Shown: positions 10,168 to 23,601 of the stretch, piece by piece
Layout of the letters: each line of letters begins with the position of its first letter
Position numbering within the stretch: the first letter of the stretch is position 1
NCBI GenBank assembly: GCA_964017125.1
Contig: OZ024903.1
Coordinates: forward strand, 79,185,028 to 79,249,027
DNA length: 64,000 nt
Direction of reading: 5' to 3'
Source: Flabesymbios commensalis
Taxonomy: Eukaryota; Annelida; Polychaeta; Terebellida; Flabelligeridae
Notes under the pieces: generated by a model
The model's database searches: none
Told to the model about the DNA's origin: nothing
The model's input: only the letters and a program-made list of their open reading frames with translations
Made by a program: the position numbers and the translations under genes

Positions 10168-13100
10168 TAGTCAGCCAGCCAAGGGCTGCTAAAGTGATGA
10201 GAAAATGACTAGATGGCATTTCTTTGTTACAAGCAATCTGACACATCAGGCATGTCCAGTAGGGTCCTGGGGACCCCGCCTGGCCGGATAACAAACTCCC
10301 ACTGCGCTTAAAGGCATATTATGACGTCATTCAAAATGGCCGCCAAAGAAACAGTAAGATAATCTAAATTGTGTATAGTATGCCGATACTTGATCGAATT
10401 TCACAATTTTATTTTTATTTTATACATTTTAGAGGTCACAGATTCAGAATTTGCAAAGAAAAATAACAAAAAGCTACTGTAAATTTGTCAAAAAAACATA
10501 ATATATATTTTTTTCATAGATTTTCTAATGCATGGAGCCATTAAACGAGAAGATCTGTACATCGAAAACTATAGCTGAAGATTTATGTACAATGGATTGC
10601 GGTGAAGTATCAGGTTAATATGGTATATGTATATGAATATGAGCACACAAGGTCCTATTGTTTTTGAAGAATGATTCATTAGATTACTCACTGATTCAAC
10701 AGTGCGGATGCAGACGGATGCGGATGTTGAGAATGTGTGTAGGCCTACACATTGTGTAGGCCTACAAACATTCTCAACATTCTGCCAGTACTTAGCTTAC
10801 ATGAAATTAGCAAACCAAGAAGATTATTTTGCACTAGTCTGTCTGGAATATCATGAAACCAAATATCATGACTGTATCCACATTCAGGAAATATTTCCCT
10901 AAAAGTCTACCGGTACATATTCATATCTTTCTCATCAAATAAGTTGATGAGAAGTAACATAACAACTGTACAAGACAAAGCAATTATTGGTAACTCAACA
11001 GTGGCATACTAGTCAAGCTGAAGTTTCGCATAAGCCTATCTCAATACATTAGCCATTAGCTCTGTGTCTCCATATTGCATCCTGTCGCACAGAATGTGTA
11101 CTCTTGTGGATCTTTCATAAACAACAAGTTGGTTTATCCATACTCCGTACCAGTGTATGTCCATCGATGAAGATACAGACACTGACACAGGGTCAGGAAC
11201 ATTTTGGACGTGGTCAATATCTTCAGAGACAATAAACGTTGCTTTGGCTGGTGAGTTCATGATTGCCCCACTTTTAGCTAATGACAAAGGCACACACACA
11301 AGTTCATGTGTAAGTATCGTATGTGTAAGTATATATCATACAGCTTTGAGACTGATGCTCTCTTATCATTAGGATATTTGATACTCTTTTTTTAATTAAA
11401 CAAAAGTTGTGCACTAAAGGTATATCAATACGTGTATCAAGTCTTTTATTGCATGGGCTTTAATCACAAGTTGTTAGATCAGTGAAGTACATATTTCGCG
11501 TGTTATTAAGGGAGTCAAACATACCATTACACTACAAGATTAGTGTTTTGCAAATGCGCTCATTTATACACATGTAGATACTCACTAGGATGAAGTTTAT
11601 ATGGTATGTATGTAGAGCCATGCCAGTATCTTTCATCATATGTCCAGATTCCAATAAGCATTACTACCAGTTAGGATAAAGACTGATGTAAGCTCTATCA
11701 TGTTAGTTATGACAAATCACATAGTTTGTGTGGGCTCCTAATCAATGGATTGTTCATTGAACGATATTGAAGATATAATATAGTGGTTGAGACCAATATG
11801 ACACTAGAATGCTTTACTGATTAGCCTATTATGCCATTTCAGGACTTTGTAGTCAGCCTTGTCATGGATGCTTGCTTTTGTTGCTTTGCTAAACATACTG
11901 GATTTAACACGAATGTTATCGTTCCATGTGTTATTTGATAACTCTCACAAACTACATGGAAGTCACATATCACAACAAAAACACTGTAATACTTTTTGAG
12001 AAGAGGCCCCTACAAGTCTGCAACTCGATCTTTGGCTTTGTCATAAGCAGGTTGGTCATCAAAGATTAGTTTATTTTAACCAAGCAATTCATGATTGCTG
12101 TGTTGTACCAGTCACTACATTCAATAAGGACACTATTTCCATAGTTGTTTTCAACAGTACTGCATCCCTCATTCAAAGCTGAGCATGGTGGGATCAAATA
12201 CACACCATAGGGCCTAACCACAAAATGTAATCGAGATGCAAACATGATGCAACGAGGAAGATTATTCATTTACATCGGCCTTTAAACACCATTTCTCCAA
12301 AAAAAATCGGCTGTGGATCAAAACTGAGATACTGATTTATGATTCCGTCCATGCAGGATGTTTGTTATCGTGGTTGTGCATTACAATGATATCAACGTTT
12401 TGAAAAACATGGAGTGTACAGTATTGCTTAAAATGATATCCATCATTTCTGCTGTCAAGATATTGACATAATATATCATATTGTGATAATGCGCACAAGG
12501 CGACGTAAAGCAATAGTCACCCACTCATAATATTAAGCAATTCATTTGAGAACAAAGTGTTCTCCTGCCAATAGCAAGTTTGTGGATTTGCCATTGGTCA
12601 ATGGGACATCAGTCTGTGATGGAACTGACCCACGCTGCTGCCGTATAACTCAGACTCAGACAGAAAATTCCTGGGTGATCAGGAACAATTCTAGTTGTTA
12701 GGTGGGTCTATATAACAATCCTGCCCATACCGACGAAGGCTAATCTTATAGCTAGAATCTACTTATCTCACTCATCTTTATGCCAATGATCTGATATGAA
12801 GCATCGCAACAGACTAAGATCGTGTACTCTGCTGAATTGTCTAACCCAGTATCTACTTGTTTTGGTACAAATGCATTAATTATATATGTTGTAAATACAA
12901 GGTATCGAACAATACAGAGTGTGAGCTTCCGTATCACGTCCATATTGTCATCAATGTAATCTTCTATAACATCAACACATATATAATGCTCATTGGAATC
13001 ACTTTTGTCGTGTAAATATCATCTAATCAATTCACCCACCTGTAGAGGTGTATGAACTCTTGGGTAATATATGAATATGCTTTGAAGAAATGAGCACACA

Positions 13101-14192
13101 TCCGTCAGTCGAGTGAAGAGATGACGAATCTGTATCCACACAAGCTTGTGACCACTTCAAATGAAGAGATCAGCAACAGCGATATAATTATGGATCTCTG
13201 AAATCTCTGACATAATCATTTTGATCAAATTTGTATTCATATGAATACTTCACCAATACGACTGTGTAAGAAAGGAAACCTTTCCATCACTGACATGTTG
13301 TAGCTGCTACACATGTACTATCAAGGAGATATGCTCACATGCCACTAAAATATCAACAACAATTTGAAATCCTATACACAACAAAGAGCGAATGCCTACC
13401 GTCGTGCCTCAGAGGGCTTTTAAAGGCGATTTATTGTTTATGCGTTCGCTTATGTCAATTACTCCTGTGGGTAAAAACCCTACCACCAAATCTTATTTTT
13501 GGCGCCGCATACCAATTGATGTCCGTGTCAAAGCAACATATGACTCATATTGCCTAAACAGATATCTAATTTGTTTAGGTACATTATTTGCTATTTTTTT
13601 CTATTTATTACGGGAATTTGAGACGTCAACATTACTGATTATAGGTGACTGGTGGCTTTTAATATATTAAATAATATGGTAATACTTGCCTAACATGATG
13701 TAATATGCTACAGATATCCATGAAATCGTACTAAAATCATAATTAAATATATTACTGACCATGAAAACATGGCTAAAACATGATAATGGTAAAAACAGCG
13801 TGAATATTTGATGAAATCTAGCGAAAAGCTAGATTTTCACTGATAATCGCTTGTTATTTTGGCAATAACTAATAATAAAATAGCTGCAAATGAATAAATC
13901 GCTTTAAATAAACACAATGGATTGCCTTTGGATAGATTATCACCTTGAAAATGTAGACATACAAGTGTTATTGACGATAGGGGTTCGGGATATATGGAAT
14001 AATAGTACATTTTATCGTGAATTTGGCGGCCATTTTGTTTTTCAGTTTAAACACTTTCCAGGGCTGTAAAAAATTGTTTTCCGCCCTAGCGCTCATCTCT
14101 GATATCTATAGAACATATCTGGATAGATAGATTTGCTTGTAACAAAGATTTGCACCATGGTGACACGATAGCCTTCGATGGCTGGCTGACTA
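10168..14192. mobile_element. 4-kb TIR element with TAA target duplication (PIF/Harbinger-like candidate)
   Basis: Left end TAGTCAGCCAGCCA and right end TGGCTGGCTGACTA are exact complements, and similarity continues inward for about 200 bp (CTTTGTTACAAGCAA and AAAATGGCCGCCAAA occur in both arms). TAA flanks both ends (10165-10167 and 14193-14195), the 3-bp TWA duplication expected of PIF/Harbinger. No transposase frame was recognised inside, so it is non-autonomous or decayed. The interior is AT-rich without clear genes. Confidence 0.65.
10724..10780. repeat. 27-bp-arm hairpin with two AGGCCT cores
   Basis: 10724-10750 pairs with 10754-10780 over 27 bases with a single mismatch and a 3-base loop (ATT). 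Each arm carries GTAGGCCTAC, itself a palindrome, giving a nested cruciform. It lies inside the 4-kb TIR element. Confidence 0.9.
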
Positions 14193-14195
14193 TAA

Positions 14196-17100
14196 ACAAA
14201 TCTCTCCTTGGAGTCAAGTACTAAACTACCCTCTGGTACATTACAATGACCTAATCTTAATCATGATAATATGTCAGAAAAGATGACAACAAGAATATAG
14301 TGCAAAAAAAATGATACGTGATATTAGACATAATGACATTGTTTAGATCCCGGAAACAATTGTCACCATTTATAGTCTAGTACCATTATTCAAGCTACGT
14401 GTATTTACGAAGTCAATCTTTTATGTAAAATAGTAACCTTATAATAAGAACATGGCTTAGGCCCGGCCTATTTCACAATTGAACACAGACACACTAATTA
14501 CTCTATCTTCCTCATGTCTTTACTATTTGAACCTTTAGCTACGTGGCAGACACTAAAGTCACCACCATGGGGAATGAAATAGCCTTTCACAAATAAAAAG
14601 TACAAATGATTTACAAATACATGCAATGAAATGACAAGTAAACAAATAAATGATAACTAAAGAAACGTGTTGATTTTCAATTTGACATGTTGCTTCATAT
14701 GCTCATTCAATTTGAAAATAAAACTTTTTAGATTAAAAAAAAATAATGATATCGTGACCATTTCCGTCTTAAAAAAATGAGTCACGATAGCAATGAGAAA
14801 CTTAGGGTGTCAGGTGCAGAGCTTGAACCCTATTGGAAAGCTTATTATCTTGTAAGATAAAGCAACATTTAAGTTTTCATCAGATAAATTTTCATGTGAC
14901 TGATAATAATTCAAACGCTAAAAATATAGTTCTAAAAGAGGGCACCCGAGTGGTCAAATTAACGTTCTGTCCGATTTTGTCACACTATCATAAATTTTAA
15001 AATGGCCACTGCGAATGAGATAATTATTTGGTACAGTCTTGCTGCCCCACAATAGAATAAAAAAATTGTAACAGAAGGTTAAGCTCAAAACAATAATTAC
15101 ATGCCTAGTATTTCATCGCATTCCGTCCTTATATATTTTTTGAAGTCACAATAGCACAATATTCACAATATGTCTCTAGTCACTTTTTAAATTGTAGAAA
15201 TTTAAGATGAGCATTATGGTCTTATAAAATTGGACAAATTCTATCAAACTAAAATGATGAGGTGTCGTTAATTGTACTAGGTTGCTGTGTATGACCGTTT
15301 TTAAAGTGCTAAATGTGTTATTGTGACAAAAAGATAAATTTGGACAATTGCTGGAATAGTGACATTTGGATGCATGATAAATGTACTTTTGTCTCTATTT
15401 CACGTACGATATAATATTTTTAAATGAGCCTTTTTCTTCTAAAATATATGTATTTCGACAACCAAAATTGTTTTATGTCACGATAGCAAGTAAAGGTCAT
15501 CGGGAAAGAAGTTGTCACTTTTTGTGAAATCAGCCGCATATGCTAGCAAGTTATTTTTCATATAATTATGACTAGTAGACATTCGTGGAAAGAGAAATAG
15601 CTCCATATCACTTTAGAAATTGATACGGATGCCGTTTAATTCTCAAGAGAAACTATGCATTATTGAGAAGATTATGTGTTTACCTTTCAAAATTGGAGAG
15701 TTTTGATCCTTAGGGGCGCCTAATTTTGGGAAGTAGTCATATTATTCTACATCCTGACCACGCAGTGATGATATGACATTTTAAAGGCATAGGATTGTTA
15801 ATTTTGGCAGGGTTTTCCGGTTTTATTTTTCTATACAAAATCTTGGCTCCTTGGCTCCAGGACTAAATTGCAATTTTGCGGAATCGAACGAAGAACTTCT
15901 TTGTCCGATTACGCAAAACGCTTTTATCGTATTATAATGTCACTTAAATGACCATTTGTGCTGAAAAGTGAAGTAAAGCAGTAATTTACTACTACTACTG
16001 TACGGACTTTCCAGCCAGTGCAGCCACCCTTCTTGGACTTCGGCTCATTTAGGGTGATGCGACCATATCTAGGCGGATGTCAAACTCTCACTATTACATT
16101 GAAGGATCTTTCAAAACGCAAAATTTAAAATGGCCACCATAAAATCACTAAAGTTATCATATCATATTTGACTACATTGCCATGCTTAAGATGATAGATT
16201 AACCCTTGGATGATTTCTGTAAGCTAGTGCTTCCGTTCCATGCTGTAAAACATGCGACAGACGGAACCGATCCCTGTGACCCTCCCCGGACTCGGGCGAG
16301 CAGTACTACTACTAGCAATGATCCTATTCCCCCGGAGAGTCCGTACACAAATTACCATTTAAATGGTTGTTTCTGTTTCTGGTGGATTAAAAAAGATACA
16401 GGAATGTTGTTATTATGTGGATAAAGTGTAAGTTTTAGATATGTGTGATATGAGGTGTAACTATTATGAGATTTTCGGGTGGACATATGCGTTGAAAAGG
16501 ATTTGTGTCTTTTCTGGGAATGGGTGCAACAATATTTAGGGATATCTGGGCAATGTTTATCTTTTTCAGCATTAAGGGGCCTAGTTCAAAAAGTCATTGG
16601 TTAGCATACCATTTTCTGAGCTGTTTGTCAAAAAGGACAACTTAGCCCTTATTATGGTGTGTCACATTGAAGGGTAGGTGAGGACGAAAGTGGTGAAATC
16701 GGCCCTGAGAATGTTCAACATGTGTTTCAATATTATTAATGTGTTTCCAGTGGTGAGACCTATAATATAATAATAGGTATGTTGCAAAGTCCGTTTTTTA
16801 CCCACGTCATATTCTCCCCATTTTCCAGTCGTGCAATTTCGGTTTAGTTTTTGCGATACTAGGCAACCCATTCTGTCTAACATAAATTTGATAAACTTTT
16901 CAATGCCTGATTACTTTGGAACTTTCAAACAGTTTGCCATAAGCTTACTTCATCCCAGCCATGTTTTGATCTTTTTTTCAAAATAAATATCGATGGAGCG
17001 ATTGTATGCACGTAGTCGTATTTTGTTTCACAAATTATCATAATGTCCTCATTGAACACATTTTTTTACATAAAATGCAAGATTGATCTTTTCTGCACTA

Positions 17101-17699
17101 AACTAAAAAAAATACAAGCAAGGGGGACCTGGATATTTTTTACAGGACATTTAGCAACTCCACTACCTAGGCTGTTTCTGACCTGGTTGCCGCGATTAGA
17201 CAATATACATTATAACGCTAAAGATTTACGCTTCCTTATACCAAGGTTATATTAAATGGAATAAATGGCACAGAGTTCAATGAAATAATTAAATCTTATT
17301 GTGAATAATTACACCAACACAGCTATATTTATTTTTAATATTTTGTAAGGAGCAATAGGCGTGCCGAAGCTATAAAAAAATCAAGTGACACCAATTTAGC
17401 CAGTAGTTTCTTCACACCACTTATACCCCAGTCACACATACACGTTCACTCCTCTAGGCAGTGTCGCTCAATGCGTGTACCCAATGATAGATCAGTGTAA
17501 CATACACGACGCACAGCCCACGCCTTGAGTGACAAAAAATAAAGCAGTGCGTTGTTGTGCGTTCATGAATTTTGTCAGGATATGAGAAGAGCCAGCGAGT
17601 TTTAGACGAATATACAGCGTGTTATAAAGAAATCTGGTGTATAAATCCGTGAGTACACAGCGTTTCGCCACCGCGTTTCGCGTTAACAGGGCGACAAAG
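14196..17699. other. AT-rich non-coding stretch
   Basis: No gene or complete transposon recognised. The short motif GTCACRATAGCA recurs around 14783, 15145 and 15479, suggesting an old repeat. 17413-17570 resembles 18558-18690 (CAGTCACACATA followed by ACGCAC-rich sequence, same orientation), probably another decayed dispersed repeat. Confidence 0.4.
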
Positions 17700-17703
17700 T
17701 TAA

Positions 17704-18085
17704 AGGGACTGGCTCAGGCTGAAATCATCCAAAAATCGCAGATTTTATTTTGGCTTATTTATATGACCATCTGATGTAAACATGGTAAACATGTCCATAA
17801 ACTAGAACTGCAACTTCAGTTTTTTTAATTTTTGTGCTGTGCATTTACCACTTAGGCTAGATATAGAGACGAAATTCCTGATTTCTTATTTTGGACAACC
17901 ATGTCAAAAATACGAAATACGGGAATTTCGTCTTTATATCTAGCCTAACAGGTAAATGCACAGCACAAAAAATAAAAAAAACTTTTGCAGTTCTAGTCTA
18001 TGGACATGTTTCCATCATATGGTCATATTATCAAGCCAAAATAAAATCACAGATTATTTGATAATTTTAGCCTGAGCCAGTCCCT
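17704..18085. mobile_element. Foldback MITE with TTAA target duplication (piggyBac-like)
   Basis: A near-complete palindrome: two arms of about 180 bp, outermost AGGGACTGGCTCAGGCT, pair almost throughout with scattered mismatches and a short centre around 17895. TTAA occurs exactly at both borders (17700-17703 and 18086-18089). No coding capacity. TTAA duplication plus TIRs points to piggyBac-type mobilisation, an inference from family knowledge. Confidence 0.85.
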
Positions 18086-18117
18086 TTAACAAGTGCATCG
18101 CCAGCGCGAGACACGAA

Positions 18118-18425
18118 ATAAAAATGAAATGAATTGGGCTTTAGGCCACCTTTGTGCACATATAGGCTAAACTGGGCCAGGAGAACCTCCTGATGATGGT
18201 GGGATGATTGAGATGACACTGTCCTCCAGACACAGGATTCGAAATTCGAGCCCTAGCGGTCTGAGGCCGAGCACGCTACCTCTCGATCACGGAGGCTCCC
18301 CACAATACCGACTTTCACACGTGGATGGGGAAGAAACATTTTTGTTTCTTTCAAACCGCCGAGACCGGGAACCGAACCCCGTACTCTGGCGTGAAAGGCA
18401 GCGGTGCTAACCACTACCCTACGAA
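18118..18425 (-). mobile_element. tRNA-derived SINE, copy A
   Basis: Reading the minus strand, the head TAGTGGTTAGCACCGCTGCC has the A-box form and GGTTCGGTTCCC the B-box form of a tRNA-type Pol III promoter. A body with GTTTCTTTCAAA and a second tRNA-like half follow, then a tail ending CAATTCATTTCATTTTTATT. Copies B (40.7 kb) and C (45.3 kb) share the whole layout, which marks a family rather than a tRNA gene. Confidence 0.85.
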
Positions 18426-18856
18426 TGAGTCAGAAAGCATTTAGTACGCCACCTATATGTTATATGCTCGCTGGACATGCGTTAGGAACACGTTGGTTGG
18501 GCGCTATATGCGCGCTCAGTGCCGGCATTTTTGAGGGGTTTTTTCTAGCTGTTAGGCTCAGTCACACATAGTCGATGCACGGCCTACGCACTGAAAATTG
18601 ATTATCTGTTGCCAGAGCGTCGGCCGTGCGTCTGTCGTGCGTCAGCACTCGTTACTGGTTCGTGGAGCACGCTGCACTTAGGCTACGCATATTTTTGTAC
18701 GCACAGTTCGCCAAATGAAGTTGGGTGTGTTAAAAATATTGAACGTATATGAACAGAAGACAGAAGACAGCTAGAAACACGTAGGGCGCGCTAGAACAGC
18801 GTTATATCAACGCGAAATACGTTTGCTTTGTATCACATGGCTGCCCGTTCAGTTTG
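18426..18856. other. Non-coding, relatively GC-rich stretch
   Basis: No gene seen. It contains the second CAGTCACACATA-type repeat copy (18558 onward, ACGCAC-rich). Confidence 0.4.
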
Positions 18857-18862
18857 CAGGGC

Positions 18863-19349
18863 TATGGTTGGCCATCACCCTCATATGTAAATAAACCCTC
18901 CGTGGAGAATTAAAAACTTTAAATTCTCCGCAGAAGGTTTTTAATTCTCCGCGGAAGGTTTTTAATTCTCCGCGGAGGGTTTTTAATTCTATGCGGAAGG
19001 TTTTTAATTCTCCGCGGAAGGTTTTTAATTCTCCGCGAAATTTAGGTTTTTAATTGTCCGCGGAGGGTTTTTAATTCTCCGCGGAAGGTTTTTAATTGTC
19101 CGCGGAGGGTTTTTAATTCTCCGCGAAAGGTTTTTAATTGTCAGCGGAGGGTTTTTAATTCTCCGCGGAAGGTTTTTAATTGTCCGCGGAAGGTTTATTT
19201 ACATATGAGGGTGTAACATTCTCTGCAGAAGGTTTTTAATTCTCCGCGAAAGGTTTCTAATTGTCCGCGGAAGGTTTTTAATTCTCCGCGGAAGGTTTTT
19301 AATTCTCCGCGGAAGGTTTATTTACTTATGAGGGTGATGGCCAACCATA
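18863..19349. mobile_element. TIR element filled with a CCGCGG minisatellite
   Basis: The 35-bp arms 18863-18897 and 19315-19349 are complementary with one mismatch (outermost TATGGTTGGCCATCACCC). CAGGGC is directly repeated at both borders (18857-18862 and 19350-19355), a likely target duplication. The interior is about 19 tandem units of roughly 21 bp with consensus GGTTTTTAATTCTCCGCGGAA. The units are palindrome-rich (CCGCGG). A partial inner copy of the right arm (around 19193-19213) suggests an internal duplication. No coding sequence. Confidence 0.85.
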
Positions 19350-19355
19350 CAGGGC

Positions 19356-20559
19356 AGTCGCGGGCAACAACGCGGCTGCCCTGCGCTGCATGAGCACTCG
19401 AAGTAGGCGGTGGGCACACGCCAGCGGCTCGCCCAGCGCTTGAGCACTTTGCAACAATTTCTTCTCATGTGCCCGCAAGTTTACATAGACCATAATGACT
19501 TATCATCTCCCACAATTTTTTCAGACAAAACCTTAAGTGAACATTCCACAAACTCGATGCAATTAATAAGTTTCTTTGGGTAAAATGTAGAATATTGTGG
19601 CAAGCATGTATTGCAGTCTTTTTGAAAAAAAGACGCTAATAGTAATATACACCTAGTTTATTTATAACACAAATCAACAGCAACTTAAATAAGATAATCT
19701 TATATATAAAATATGTCTCGTAGTATCAGGCTCAGTATTTGTCAAATATATATTCAACGGGCAATTTTGTATGTTAGTTTTGGACGCCGTCAGTAGGCAA
19801 AACCCACACAAACAACCCATTGTGAAGTATCAAGCAAGAGTTTGTTGGCTTGACTTTTCATGGTCGATACGACATTTTTAACTACAAAAGTACACTGAAT
19901 TGATGTCGTTTTCCACAGCTTGTGAAAAATTGTAACTGATCACGTGGCTTTTTGTCAAAGAAAGTGTGATATAATAATCTATAACTCATTTTAACCTTTA
20001 ACTTCATTAAATATTGCAGGCATACGAGAGAAAATTATATAAGAATATGATAGTATTTGTATAATGAAACTACTGGCTAGAATATTGTCACCTGATTCAT
20101 ATAGCTATGTTACGTCTATTGCTGCTTAGTACATAGCCCAATAAAATATGAATGTTTTGATACTATAAACAATACATTTGATTGATTATTAGCAGTATTT
20201 TATGCCATTCAATTATGCCATTCAACTCCGTGCTTCATATTATGCTATTTTATAGTATAACTGCATCTGAAAATGAAGCATTTAAAACATTATTTAGACC
20301 GCGATTTAATAATACCTGCTACCTGGCATAGTTTGTTTGATATGCTCAATTTTAACCTTCTATAAATTCAAACTTTGTTTAGGTGTTCTGTAAAGAGAGA
20401 TCAACGCACTCATAGTGTGATGAAAAACAACTGTTTTTAAAAGAACGACGTGGCATGCGTTTGGACCTTAGGTGAACGTAATAGCCAGCATTTCCGTTTA
20501 TTTGTAGAAGTAGAAATATTCCCCGTTAATGGTTTGACGTTATTGCACCGAATTATTTG
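19356..20559. other. Non-coding stretch
   Basis: The first 120 bp are GC-rich (GCGGCTGCCCTGCGCTGC and similar); the rest is AT-rich. No gene, RNA gene or bounded repeat recognised. Confidence 0.4.
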
Positions 20560-21479
20560 AATTTTTTTTTTTAATATTTGAAAATATATTGCTACTTATG
20601 TAATTTCAACTATATGTTTCAGATTGTAATCTGGTACGCTCCAAAAACAGAAAAAGATCATAAAAACAATATTTATACCTTGATTTGACTATAGTATATA
20701 CTACTTAAGTTTATTATATACTAGTATATGATAAATGATAATTCCATCGATTAAAACTTTCATTAGTTTTGATGTCGAGGAAATTATGTCAACGTATAAA
20801 TAGCATGATGCACAATAAACCCTGTTTAGATCGGTGGGGTATGAGGCTTTGACCTTTGCTGATTTTTTTGCAATTTAGCAATTAATTTTTTTTTTCCTAA
20901 ATCAATACCATTTGCACACTTTTGATGCCAACATACCTAAATCTTATCAAATTTTGTCAAATATATTGTCAATAATGTCATTGCACTCTATGATTCAGAC
21001 TGTGCCATTTTATACCCCACCAGAAGAAACAAAACGGTTAAAACAGCTTTAAACATTATTTATACCCCAATTTGACTATACAGGCTACGTGTGATTGTGT
21101 TAGAAGATCCATTTTTTAATTTCAGGCTACGCGTGATTGTGTTAGAAGATCCATTTTTCAATTTCAACTTTGGTCAGATTTTATATTGAGGTAATTATGT
21201 CAACGTAAAAATAATATAACGAAGAAAAAACTGTCCAGATCCATGTGCATGGACTTTTGACCTTTACTGACCTTGAAAAATTTATATTTTTTAAATTTCG
21301 TTTTCATCGAGTTTTCACATTAAAACATTTTTTGCATCTAAATTGTTCATTTGTATTGATAATTACCAAATTTATGGCCATTTATGTAATTTTACTATGT
21401 GTCACAGACTATGTCATGTGCTATGGCCTCGTGTATAGTAAACTGACTTCAAAATATTTAGATACCCTAATTTGACTAT
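20560..21479. repeat. Diverged tandem repeat, ~390-bp period
   Basis: Three copies of a block ending TTTATACC-x-AATTTGACTAT fall at about 20672, 21059 and 21461. Shared upstream landmarks are TATGTAATTT, TTCAGA and GACCTTTGCTGA. Inside, a 42-bp segment starting CAGGCTACGTGTGATTGTG (about 21081) is duplicated next to itself with few changes. Confidence 0.6.
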
Positions 21480-23598
21480 TAGTGTAGTCATTCTGGCAAA
21501 ATAATCTGGACAAATTGCTAGCAAAGGTTTTATGATGTATTTTGGTAGATATAGGTCCCAACTAACATTTCCGAAAAGTCCCAAGCAAAACTCTTGTTCA
21601 AATTCGAGAAATTGACTAAAACTATTTTTTTAATACTTGATAGATTTTCAAGTTTTTTCCATTTTGCAAATGCTAGGTATCGTTACTAACTGTCTTATTC
21701 TTTTGGACACTAGGAATCGATCGACACATATCTGTTTGACTTTAAACGCAAGGAGTGGTTGATTTAAAAATAATTTAGATAATTTTCAGAAAAAAATGAT
21801 ATTTTTAGCGATTTAATTTTTTTTAAAGTATATGATGTAGTCTTGTTTGAATTATTCTTGTTAGCCTAGATAATGCTCTCGTATTTATTGGGTAGCTTAT
21901 GTGGGGGAGGGACAACTTACAATATTGTTATTTGGTTTGTCTGTCAAGTATAACTATTGATCCCATGAGTCCATTAAGTGTATATTTTAAGTCAAAGAAA
22001 AAAAATCATTTGGGAGCGATCACTAAATGATCGTAACCTAAAGTTATGCTAATTACTTTTCAAAATAAATGTCATCAATTGATCCAGTTTTTCATTACAG
22101 TTCAAGACTGTTATTAGATAATCACCATTTGTCGACTGATAATATCAAATTCATAAGTCAACAAATTATAATAGTGAAGCTAATAAGGAGAGGGTTTCAT
22201 TCTGGGAGTGAGCTCTCTTAATGATCTATGCCAGTGGCTACAACACAATATCCATGTATTTTACAGTTTAAGAACTGATATTTCAAATAGAACATGTCCG
22301 TAATGGCCTCTAAAATACTACTTTGTGGAGCCGCTGCTGTTTAATAATTAATAAGGTCAAAAGTCCGCCATTTGCCTACAACTAGAATTTAATAAATAAC
22401 TTCGTTATCAATCACAGCCAGGTTACATATAATTTCTGTACCCCTAGATCGTTATTAAGAAAACAAGATTCTTAACAAGATCATTTGCATAATTTAACAC
22501 TGTATGACCAAGTACACAACAATAAAAACATTACAAAAACAAACAAAAAACAGAAAAAAACATAAATAAACATAACTAATAGTAAACATAAATAAACATA
22601 AATAAAAACATGTAAACGTTGGTTTAAACATAGGTTGTGGTTTTTGTATTTAGCATAGGGAATTTATCATATATTGTATAACAGTGATGATGAAATAGAC
22701 ATTATGTTGTATTTAGTATATAGATCATATATGATTAGGTACGTTACAGTGTACGACTACATGGGTTTTCATTGTTAAAACAAAAGGTTAGAATTAATAT
22801 GATAATAAAATAGCATATACACAATGCAATTGTGGATATTATCCATATAAATATTTTGAATTGACATTACAAATGTACATAACTAATATAAAATATACAT
22901 CAAAACTGTTGGTTCTAGTCGTCTTTTACACTTAAAAATGTTGCAAAAAACGTTTCAAATCTTTCTTATTTTGTGATATTCAGATTCCCTGGCCATCTAA
23001 ACATACGAATGAATATATTACATTAACAATTTGCATAGTTATTGGTGAAGATATGTGAGTTTTAGCATAATAGCTAGTGCATGTTGCGGCCATTTTGAAT
23101 TTCGCTATTTTGCAAACAAGGAGACATGTAAAATAATGTCAGCCACCCAAGTATTGTTCTTTGACAATTACGAAACACATTTTTGAAGTTACTTTGCTTT
23201 CAACCCTTTGAGCCCTCACGATGCATTAAAGCATCATCTTACATCCCTAAAAACAGACTTAATTTCCCTACAACTAGTGGTTTTAGAATGAAAATTTCCA
23301 TTAAACTGGTTTACCAATACACGGCAATTTTCTTCAATTTTTCACCCGCTTCAAAGCATCTTCATCCACTGCAAGTCGAGAATTTCGCCAGCAATTCGCG
23401 GCTTGTAGTGAAGGAAAATGACAATGTAAAGTCTGGCTTGTAAGGGTTAAACAAAGATATGCAATCACTCCAAGTTTTGCTTGCGACTTTTCAGGATTGC
23501 TAGCTGCATGGGACCTATATCGATCATAATAAATCATAAAACCTTTGTTAGCAATTTGTCCAGATTTCCGTGGATTTAGTGCCAGAATGACCACACTA
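21480..23598. mobile_element. 2.1-kb TIR element with TAT flanks
   Basis: Arms 21480-21595 and 23468-23598 match in inverted orientation: TAGTGTRGTCATTCTGGCA, then AATCTGGACAAATTGCTA, AAGGTTTTATGAT and ATATAGGTCCCA in order. The outermost trinucleotide TAT is repeated on both flanks (21477-21479 and 23599-23601). No transposase recognised. The interior around 23199-23450 has its own AACCCTTT / AAGGGTTAAA ends and may be a second inserted TTAA-type element. Confidence 0.65.
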
Positions 23599-23601
23599 TA
23601 T

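Noticed and set aside
13339-13670. Short plus-strand frames around 13.4 kb
   Set aside because: No domain, overlapping frames of similar length, inside a non-autonomous TIR element.
18380-18425. tRNA gene
   Set aside because: Only A/B-box-like halves of a SINE head, no complete cloverleaf, repeated in two other SINE copies.
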